DNA of 64,000 nt from Polyangium sp. y55x31 (GTDB lineage: Bacteria > Myxococcota_A > Polyangia > Polyangiales > Polyangiaceae): the NCBI RefSeq assembly GCF_029946505.1, contig NZ_JARZHG010000005.1, forward strand, positions 186,001 to 250,000. The letters are read 5' to 3'. The translations under genes were made by a program, and so were the position numbers. This document shows positions 58,004-64,000 of this stretch, one piece after another. Under the pieces are notes generated by a model that saw only the letters and a list, made by a program, of their open reading frames with translations, ran no database searches and was not told the DNA's origin. Position 1 is the first letter of the stretch. Each line of letters begins with the position of its first letter.

Positions 58004-59656
58004 CTACGTTTCCGCTTCACCGGAACCGGCGTGGGCTTCACCGCTCGCGCCGGTTTCGTTTTTCGAACCCGGCTTGCGACGTGATCGCCAAACGAACGCG
58101 GTGATCGCAACCACGAACCCGAAGGCGAGCGGCTTGTCCCCGAAACGACCGTAGATCGTGAGGGATCCGTCGCGCAGCGTGGGCGTCGCGACGAGCGTGG
58201 AGGGGGACGTGGAGGCATCACGCGCGACGACGACACCACGCGCGTCGATCCACGAGAGCACGCCGAGGTTCACGGAGCGCACGAGATCCAGGCGATGCTC
58301 GATCGCGCGCATGGCCGCGAGCCGCGCGTGGAGCTCGGGCTCCGCGGTGCCGACGAACCAGGCGTCGTTCGTGACGTTCACGAGCAAGTTCGGCCGGAGC
58401 GCGCGTGTGATCCGGAGGCCGACGCCCGGGAGCGTGTCCTCGTAGCAGTTGAGCACGCCCATGCGCACGGGGTCGTTCGCGTGGGGAAGCACGAGCGCCG
58501 TCGGCTCGGTGCCGGGCACGAGGCCGCCGCTCGCCTGGAAGATGCGACGCAGCCAAGGGATGTAAGCGCCGAGCGGGACGGTCTCGCCGAACCAGAGCAA
58601 TTCGAGCTTGTCGTACGAGGGCTGGAGCGAGCCGTCGGGAAGGACGAGGGTCGCAGAGTTGCGGCTGTTCGTCTCGACGATGCCGGGGCTCGTGGCCTTC
58701 GGCGGCTCGAGCATGATGAGCCCGAAGAGGATCGGCCCGCGCGCGCCGTCGCCGTGAATCGCGCGTGGCCCGCGCGGCGCCTGCGTCGTGCCGTGCATGA
58801 GCGGGTACGGGTAGGCCGCCTCTGGCCAGACCGTGAGGTCGACGCCGCTCGCCTCGGCGTCCTTCGTGAGGCGCCGCAAATCACGCAGGATCCCCGTGTG
58901 GTTTTTCGGATCCCAGCGCTCCTTCGGTCCGACGGCCTGGTTGAGGAGCGCGACGCGGATCGTGCGCGCCACCGAGGGTTGCGTTGCGAGAAAGCGGATG
59001 CGGAGCGCGCCGTACATCGCGAGCAGCGCGGGGATGGCGGCGGCGATGGCGAGCGGGCGCGTGGTCTTCGCGCCGAAGCGCTCCTTCATCGACGTCGCTT
59101 CCGCGGAGAACATCGCCTGGAGAGCGCGCGCGAGGAAGGCCGCGGAGACGGCGAAGATCACGGACACGCCGCGCTCGCCGACGATGTCCGCGAGCTGCAC
59201 GAGCGAAGGCCACGGGCTCACGAGGCCGGCCGGCGTCCACGCGAAGACCGAGGGAAGCGAGACCGCGACGAACACGCCGATGGCAAACGCGAGGACGAAC
59301 GGCGCACGAGCGCGGCGATGGACGAGGTGCGTCGCAGCCGCGCCGATCGCCCAGATGAGCGATTGCCCCGCGGCGAGCAGGACGAGCGCGAGGTACGCAG
59401 CCGCCGAACCGAGCGGCGTGAAGCGCTGGACCACGCTCGGCACGAAGCGCAGGCCCACGATGCCCGCGGCCGTCGCCCACGCTGCGCCGCGGCCGAACGC
59501 GTGCCACGCCGTCGGCGCGTCCTCGAGGGACCACGCGAAGAGCGCGAGGCCGAGGAACACCGCGGGGTACAGGTCGGTCGGAGGGGAGGTGAGGGCGAAG
59601 AGGATCCCCCCGGCGATGGCCAGGAGGAGGGCCTTGTGGCGCCGCAGTCGTTGCAT
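58004..59656 (-). CDS. lnt: apolipoprotein N-acyltransferase
   Basis: Adds the third acyl chain to the N-terminal Cys of lipoproteins, so it serves the many lipoproteins encoded here. 550 residues; several membrane helices in the first ~220, then a nitrilase-type periplasmic domain. The catalytic triad can be seen: Glu279 (VWPEAAYP), Lys350 (YDKLELLW) and Cys404 (LNCYEDTLPG), matching E. coli Glu267, Lys335, Cys387. There is no lgt or lsp next to it. The ATG at 59656 gives the right N terminus. It converges with the HU-like gene. Confidence 0.95.
   Translation of the reverse strand: MQRLRRHKALLLAIAGGILFALTSPPTDLYPAVFLGLALFAWSLEDAPTAWHAFGRGAAWATAAGIVGLRFVPSVVQRFTPLGSAAAYLALVLLAAGQSLIWAIGAAATHLVHRRARAPFVLAFAIGVFVAVSLPSVFAWTPAGLVSPWPSLVQLADIVGERGVSVIFAVSAAFLARALQAMFSAEATSMKERFGAKTTRPLAIAAAIPALLAMYGALRIRFLATQPSVARTIRVALLNQAVGPKERWDPKNHTGILRDLRRLTKDAEASGVDLTVWPEAAYPYPLMHGTTQAPRGPRAIHGDGARGPILFGLIMLEPPKATSPGIVETNSRNSATLVLPDGSLQPSYDKLELLWFGETVPLGAYIPWLRRIFQASGGLVPGTEPTALVLPHANDPVRMGVLNCYEDTLPGVGLRITRALRPNLLVNVTNDAWFVGTAEPELHARLAAMRAIEHRLDLVRSVNLGVLSWIDARGVVVARDASTSPSTLVATPTLRDGSLTIYGRFGDKPLAFGFVVAITAFVWRSRRKPGSKNETGASGEAHAGSGEAET
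58024..58063 (+). terminator. terminator of the HU-like gene, inside the lnt 3' end
   Basis: AACCGGCG (58024-58031) and CGCCGGTT (58048-58055) form an 8-bp stem followed by TCGTTTTTC on the plus strand. It lies within the coding 3' end of the convergent lnt gene, so the sequence serves both purposes if it is active. Confidence 0.5.
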
Positions 59657-59732
59657 GGTGGGGGAGTCGGCCCGGCGATGGGCAATGAGAGAGGGCCGGG
59701 CCGCGTGGAGAGGATCTAGCAGCGGCGGGGGC

Positions 59733-59756
59733 CGCGCGCCGGGAGGCCGGCGCGCG
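59733..59756 (-). terminator. hairpin after the outer-membrane barrel gene
   Basis: Perfect 10-bp inverted repeat CGCGCGCCGG/CCGGCGCGCG with loop GAGG, three bases past the stop of the gene at 59760. There is no U run, so its strength as a terminator is unclear. Confidence 0.55.
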
Positions 59757-59759
59757 CCG

Positions 59760-60812
59760 TCACCACCAGAAGGTCAGGCCGCCGCGGAAGAGGCCGCCGC
59801 CGGAGGTGTTCGTCGTGCGACCCGAGCTCGAATCGATGAACTCGGCCGGGCCCGTCTCGGCGTTGTCGTCCGTCCGCTTGCGGATGAACGCGAGCGCGTC
59901 GATGTTGAGCGCGAGCCTGCGCGAGACGCGGAACTCGAGGCCGATGCCACCCTGCCCGCCGAAGTAGCTGTACTCGGCGGAGAAGTTGTTGCCATCGGGG
60001 TTCGGCGACAAACGCGGGTCCGCGTTTTCCGACTGCACGGTCGCGCTCGACCAGTGCACGCCACCGGTCAGGTAAAACTGCGCGCGGCTGCGCGGGTTCA
60101 CGTAGAGAAGGCCGCTCAACGAGAACGGGGTCTCGACGCGATCGAAGCCGTTGTAGTCAGTCCCGCCGATGATGTCGAACGAGCCCTCGACGGCAAACGC
60201 GGGCACGGGGCGATATCGCAGGCCGAGCCCGAAGCCGCCCATCCCGGCGTCGGGATGCGGGCCTTGTCCGTTGTCGTGACGCTCGGAACCGCCGATCGAG
60301 AGGCCCTGCAGGCGCAGGTTGAGGCCCCACTCGGGCTGCCAGCGGCGCTTCGCGGGCGCCACGATCGGCGTGCGCAGGCGCGCGGGCGCGGTCATCACGC
60401 GAGCCGGCGGCGGAGGCGGCGGGGGCGGCGTCACGCGGACCGCCGGATGGTGCCGACGAACCACGTGCGTCCGGGCACCCGGCGCGACGATGATGATCTG
60501 CGTCTGCGCCGGCTGCTGCTGCACGATCTGCGGCTGCTGCGGCGCGGGTTGATAAATGACGACCGGCGGTTGGGAACGACGAACGTGGGGCGCGGGCCGC
60601 GCGGGCGGCGGCGGAAGCGCCTCCTCTTCTTCTTCGACCACCTCGACGGCGGGCGGCGGAGGCGGAAGCGTGTCGGCTTCAGGCGGAGGCTGCGCGGGAG
60701 CTTGCGCCTCATCCGCGCAGAACCACGAGCCCGGCGGGCAGTCCGCCAACGCGACAGCGGGATGGCTCAGTGCAGCGGCAGCCACGATCAAAGCAGGGGT
60801 CAAGCGGCGCAT
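59760..60812 (-). CDS. outer-membrane beta-barrel protein with Pro-rich linker
   Basis: A 350-residue exported protein: signal peptide (1-24, ending VALA) with DCPPGSWFC after it, a Pro/Glu-rich linker (about 35-150, PPPPP and EEEE runs), then an eight-strand-like OM barrel (about 155-350) ending with an aromatic residue FWW, which fits outer-membrane insertion. Strand motifs such as VEGSFDIIGGTDYNGFD, FYLTGGVHWSSATV and GIGLEFRVSRRLALNID are alternating. The start at 60812 is preceded by AGGAG with seven-base spacing; longer upstream frames lack a signal peptide. A perfect 10-bp hairpin follows the stop. The 259 bases between this gene and the methyltransferase hold no gene I can see. Confidence 0.83.
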   Translation of the reverse strand: MRRLTPALIVAAAALSHPAVALADCPPGSWFCADEAQAPAQPPPEADTLPPPPPAVEVVEEEEEALPPPPARPAPHVRRSQPPVVIYQPAPQQPQIVQQQPAQTQIIIVAPGARTHVVRRHHPAVRVTPPPPPPPPARVMTAPARLRTPIVAPAKRRWQPEWGLNLRLQGLSIGGSERHDNGQGPHPDAGMGGFGLGLRYRPVPAFAVEGSFDIIGGTDYNGFDRVETPFSLSGLLYVNPRSRAQFYLTGGVHWSSATVQSENADPRLSPNPDGNNFSAEYSYFGGQGGIGLEFRVSRRLALNIDALAFIRKRTDDNAETGPAEFIDSSSGRTTNTSGGGLFRGGLTFWW

Positions 60813-61071
60813 GGGACGACTCCTCGTTTGTGCTTGCAGCCTAGCAACCGGAGTGCCATCGGCCAGCACGCTCAGAGAGACGGTTCACGCGAGATCTCGG
60901 TGCACTCGCGTGCATCGTCCGCCACGGCGGGCTGTGATGAAAGGTTCACACGGTGGCCAAGCGACTGCCTACAGAGAACAATACCCCAGCCCGTCGCCCA
61001 TCGGTACGCCTTCCGAGGGGGGCGGCTTTTGTTTTATCTGACCGGACACGCACCCCCGGAGCGGCACGCCC

Positions 61072-62349
61072 ATGAATGCGCGCGCGAGATCCGCCAATGC
61101 CCCCGACCCGAGTCCTCCCCGCCCCGAGGGGCGTAGGTCAGGGTCCCCCATTCCCATCGTCACCCTCAAGCCGGGCCACGTGAGGCCCGTCTGGACCGGA
61201 CACCCCTGGGTCTTCGCGCAGGCCATCGCCCGCATCGAGGGCGGCGCCCTGCCCGGCGACGAGGTCAAGGTGGTCGATCCCCACGGCGCGACCCTGGGTC
61301 ACGGCCTCTACACCCCCCGTTCGGCCATTCCGGTCCGCATTTACACCCGCGACGACTCGCCCGTCGACGGCGCGCTCTTCCGCCGCCGCATCGAACGCGC
61401 GATCCAGCACCGGCGTGATCTCGGCCTGCCGAATCACATCGCGGGGCACGAGACCACGGCCTATCGGCTGATCCACGCCGAGGGGGACGGGCTGCCCGGG
61501 CTCGTCGTCGACATCCTCGGGGACGTGGCCGTGGTGCAGATCGGCACGATCGGCGTGAAGCGGCGCGAGGGGATCGTGTTCGACGCGATCACCGAGATGC
61601 TCTCGCCGCGCGCGATCGTGGACCGGACCTCGGTCGAGCTCGCGAAGAAGGAGGGCTTCGAGGCGTCTGCCGGCGTGGTCCGCGGGGACGCGAGCGTCGA
61701 CAGGTTCTCGTTCCTGGAGCGCGGGCTTTCGTACGAGATCCCGCTCGCGCTCGGGCAAAAGACGGGCTTTTACCTGGATCAACGAGCGCTTCGGGCGCGG
61801 GTCGAGCAGCTCGCGCACGGGCGGCGCGTGCTCGATGCGTTCTCCTTCGTGGGGACGTTCGCGATGGCGGCCGCGCGGGGAGGGGCGAAGGAGGTCGTCG
61901 CGGTCGACGAGAGCGCGCTCGCCATCGAGGTCGGCGCGGAGTGTGCGCGGAAGAATGGGCTGCTCGGGCGGATCCACTTCCAGCGCGACGACGCGCGTCA
62001 GGCGCTTTCGCGGGCCTCGGCGGAGGGCGGCTTCGACATCGTGCTCTGTGATCCGCCGAAGCTCTCGCCCACGCGCGGCGCGAAAGAAGGCGCGCTCGGC
62101 GTGTACAAGGCGCTCGCCTCCGCGGGCTGTCGGGCCACGAAGGCGGGCGGGATCCTCGTGCTCAGCTCGTGCTCGAGCGCGGTCTCGATTGACGACCTCA
62201 CGCGCGCGCTCGCCCTCGGGGCGCGCGAGGCGCGCATGCACGCGGTCATCTTCGATCGGCACTTCCAGGGCGCGGATCACCCGGTGAGCGCGGCGTTCCC
62301 GGAGGGGCTCTATCTGAAGAGCGTGATCGCGCGGCTCGAGGCGTTGTGA
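61072..62349 (+). CDS. class I rRNA large-subunit methyltransferase (RlmI-like)
   Basis: A 425-residue SAM-dependent methyltransferase of the RlmI/RlmK group. N-terminal PUA domain (about 25-105) with GHVRPVWTGHPWVFAQA, then an RNA-binding domain and the SAM domain (about 220-420) with VLDAFSFVGTFAMAAARGGA (motif I), AVDESA and the catalytic region IVLCDPPKLSP, GQKTGFYLDQRALRA. RlmI methylates C1962 of 23S rRNA; the same base is the likely target here, inferred from the family. ATG at 61072. The HAD gene starts with a four-base overlap (GTGA). Confidence 0.9.
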   Translation: MNARARSANAPDPSPPRPEGRRSGSPIPIVTLKPGHVRPVWTGHPWVFAQAIARIEGGALPGDEVKVVDPHGATLGHGLYTPRSAIPVRIYTRDDSPVDGALFRRRIERAIQHRRDLGLPNHIAGHETTAYRLIHAEGDGLPGLVVDILGDVAVVQIGTIGVKRREGIVFDAITEMLSPRAIVDRTSVELAKKEGFEASAGVVRGDASVDRFSFLERGLSYEIPLALGQKTGFYLDQRALRARVEQLAHGRRVLDAFSFVGTFAMAAARGGAKEVVAVDESALAIEVGAECARKNGLLGRIHFQRDDARQALSRASAEGGFDIVLCDPPKLSPTRGAKEGALGVYKALASAGCRATKAGGILVLSSCSSAVSIDDLTRALALGAREARMHAVIFDRHFQGADHPVSAAFPEGLYLKSVIARLEAL

Positions 62350-63185
62350 CGTCCGCGTCGTCCCCGGCCGCGCCGCTCGCGCTCGCCTCCATGAAAGCCG
62401 ACGAGGCGCGCGGGCTCGCGGGGCTCGTCTTCGATCTCGACGACACGCTTCTCGATCACGGCGAGCTCACGGAGGTCGCGTATACGTCGCTCTTCCGGCT
62501 GCGGGAGGCGGGGCTGCGGCTCGTCGCGTGCACGGGGCGGCCCGGGGGATGGGCCGAGGTGCTCGTGCGGCAGTGGCCGCTGGATGCAGCGATCGCCGAG
62601 AACGGCGCGGTGGCCTTCGTGAAGGAGCGACGCCCGGCAGGCGCGCCTCGCGTGCGCTTCGTGTTCCCGGAGGATCGCGCGGCGGCGGGATCGAGGTGCG
62701 CAGAGCTCCGGGCCCTCGCGGAGGAGCTTTGCCGTCGATTTCCGACCGTGGCGCTCGCCGACGACAACCACGCTCGCTTCACGGACGTGACCCTCGACAT
62801 CGGCGAGCACTGCCGCGCGTCCGTCGAGGACGTCGCGGCCATGCGCGCGGAGGCAACGAGGCGCGGCGTTCACACGCTCGCGTCGAGCGTGCACCTGCAC
62901 CTCTCCTTTGATCCGGCCGACAAGGCCACGGGCACGCTCCGCCTCCTCGAAGCGGCGTTCGGGGAGGAGCCTACCCGTGCGCGACGGACCCACGCGTTCG
63001 TGGGCGACAGCGGCAACGACGCGGCGGCCTTCGCGGCGTTCACGACCACGATCGGCGTGGCGAACGTGCGCGCCTACTTGCCTACGTTGCCCGTTCCGCC
63101 GAAGTATGTGACCCAGGCTGCCATGGGACGGGGGTTCGCGGAGCTCGCGACAACCCTCGTGGATCTCCGCGTTCATCCCGGTTGA
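62346..63185 (+). CDS. HAD-family hydrolase (Cof-type)
   Basis: A 279-residue HAD phosphatase of class IIB: motif I VFDLDDTLLDHG (nucleophile Asp in the N-terminal third), motif II VACTGRPGGWAEVLV, a capping insert in the middle, and motif III/IV GDSGNDAAAFAA near the end, all intact. The cap fits the Cof/MPGP group, for example mannosyl-3-phosphoglycerate or trehalose phosphate phosphatases. GTG at 62346 overlaps the methyltransferase stop by four bases, so the two are coupled. Substrate unknown. A stretch of 259 bases without an evident gene follows. Confidence 0.87.
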   Translation: MTSASSPAAPLALASMKADEARGLAGLVFDLDDTLLDHGELTEVAYTSLFRLREAGLRLVACTGRPGGWAEVLVRQWPLDAAIAENGAVAFVKERRPAGAPRVRFVFPEDRAAAGSRCAELRALAEELCRRFPTVALADDNHARFTDVTLDIGEHCRASVEDVAAMRAEATRRGVHTLASSVHLHLSFDPADKATGTLRLLEAAFGEEPTRARRTHAFVGDSGNDAAAFAAFTTTIGVANVRAYLPTLPVPPKYVTQAAMGRGFAELATTLVDLRVHPG

Positions 63186-63444
63186 AGGCGGGACGTTGAC
63201 GCATCAATGTGAAGTTTGTCACGCGATCCGGGGGATGGAACGTGGGATGGACCAGCAACGGAGCACAGGGACGAGGAGGCGGAACGAAGAGGCCCCCACT
63301 CTCTCCGAGATTCGCTATCTTGGCACCATCCGAAGTGGCTCTTTGCCCTGGGAGACGGGTATCGTAGCGGCTCTGCCTCGAGGCGGGGCTTTGGGCCGAA
63401 CCCCGAGGCGAGTCCATCTGGATCCGAGCATGTCCACCGGCTGA

Positions 63445-64000
63445 ATGGCTTCTCGAACCCCCGCCCCCGGCGCGATCGTCGACAACAAGTACCGCCTTGC
63501 AGAGCGCATCGGCGGTGGCGGGATGGGCCACGTCTTTCGTGCGGAGAACGTGCTCGCCGGCCGGGCCGTCGCGATCAAATTCCTCCACCCCGAGCTCTCG
63601 GAGAACACCGAGCTCGCGCAGCGCTTCTTCCAGGAGGCCCAGGCGGTCAACCGCATCCGCCACCCGAACATCGTCGACGTGATCGACGCGGGCGTGGGCG
63701 AGATGGGCCCCTACATCGTGATGGAGCACCTCGAAGGCGAGGGCGTGGGCTCCGCGCTGCAGCGCCTCGGGCGCTTCGACGTCGACGCCTCCGTCGCGAC
63801 GTGCATCCCCGTCCTCGAAGCTCTCGACGCGGCACACCGCGTGGGGATCATCCATCGCGATCTGAAGCCCGAAAACGTCTTCGTCGCGTTCGACGTGTCG
63901 CGAGGTCAAGCGGTCGTAAGGCTTCTGGATTTCGGCATCGCGAAAGTGCTCGATTCGAGCGGGCCCTCGCCACGCACGCGCACCGGCGTGGTCTTCGGGA
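63445..64000 (+). CDS. Ser/Thr protein kinase (partial, 3' end outside window)
   Basis: The first 185 codons of a eukaryotic-like kinase: glycine loop RIGGGGMGHVFRAE, Lys in VAIKFLHPEL, HRDLKPENVF and the DFG segment LLDFGIAKVL before the window ends. All catalytic motifs seen so far are present. ATG at 63445; no strong ribosome-binding site. It is not the twin of the kinase at 49418: the loop and the linker regions differ. The rest of the catalytic domain and any membrane or sensor part lie beyond 64000. Confidence 0.93.
   Translation, partial: MASRTPAPGAIVDNKYRLAERIGGGGMGHVFRAENVLAGRAVAIKFLHPELSENTELAQRFFQEAQAVNRIRHPNIVDVIDAGVGEMGPYIVMEHLEGEGVGSALQRLGRFDVDASVATCIPVLEALDAAHRVGIIHRDLKPENVFVAFDVSRGQAVVRLLDFGIAKVLDSSGPSPRTRTGVVFG

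Overview
The window is a GC-rich chromosomal segment that reads as a deltaproteobacterial myxobacterium of the Polyangium/Sorangium type. The reasons are: eukaryotic-like Ser/Thr kinases, many lipoproteins whose lipobox is followed by a Gly/Ser-rich tether, a MYXO-CTERM tail, a choice-of-anchor-L type surface protein, MopE-like Cys repeats, thrombospondin type 3 repeats, a Bat/MoxR gene cluster and a copper monooxygenase-like lipoprotein. GC3 is so high that nearly every real gene throws long antisense shadows; these were left out. No phage, IS element, CRISPR array, rRNA or origin was seen.

Layout. 1-2.8 kb: 3' part of a RimK-type ligase, an acyl-CoA dehydrogenase, tRNA-Ala(GGC), a VanZ-like protein. 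2.9-7.9 kb: a collagen-like secreted protein with a 108-bp tandem repeat, a pair of inverted hairpin-rich repeats, then a small lipoprotein and an OmpA/TSP3 protein. 8-14 kb: TPR lipoprotein coupled to a GT39-like membrane glycosyltransferase with TPR tail, a membrane TPR protein and glmM. 14-19.1 kb: a two-gene unit encoding a peptidylglycine-monooxygenase-like copper lipoprotein, a GT2 enzyme, a large Cys-rich surface lipoprotein and a solitary Hcp. 19.5-28.8 kb: a signalling block with a MoxR-type ATPase, a single-domain response regulator, an NtrC-type activator, a globin-sensor histidine kinase, a Cys-rich protein, a PLD-family enzyme, a diguanylate cyclase, a universal stress protein and a secreted alpha/beta hydrolase. 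28.9-38.0 kb: an eight-gene Bat (aerotolerance-type) operon on the minus strand in which every gene overlaps the next. 38-49 kb: gcvPB, lpxK, a MYXO-CTERM protein, a DUF2726-like protein, an LPMO-like protein, hemL, a Tat-exported amine oxidase and a hydrolase. 49-64 kb: a kinase/TPR/lipoprotein trio, a secreted amidohydrolase fused to TSP3 and OB-like domains, transaldolase, ybeY, an HU-like protein, lnt, an outer-membrane barrel, a RlmI-like methyltransferase, a HAD phosphatase and the start of a second kinase.

How it fits together. Envelope biology dominates: lipoprotein maturation (lnt), lipid A (lpxK), amino-sugar supply (glmM), peptidoglycan anchoring (OmpA) and at least ten exported lipoproteins. 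The most coherent systems are the translationally coupled Bat operon and the globin-kinase/NtrC two-component system. The least explained items are the inverted repeat pair near 5.4-5.75 kb, the coupled PHM-like copper lipoprotein pair, the Cys-rich protein overlapping the globin kinase and the amidohydrolase-TSP3-OB fusion.
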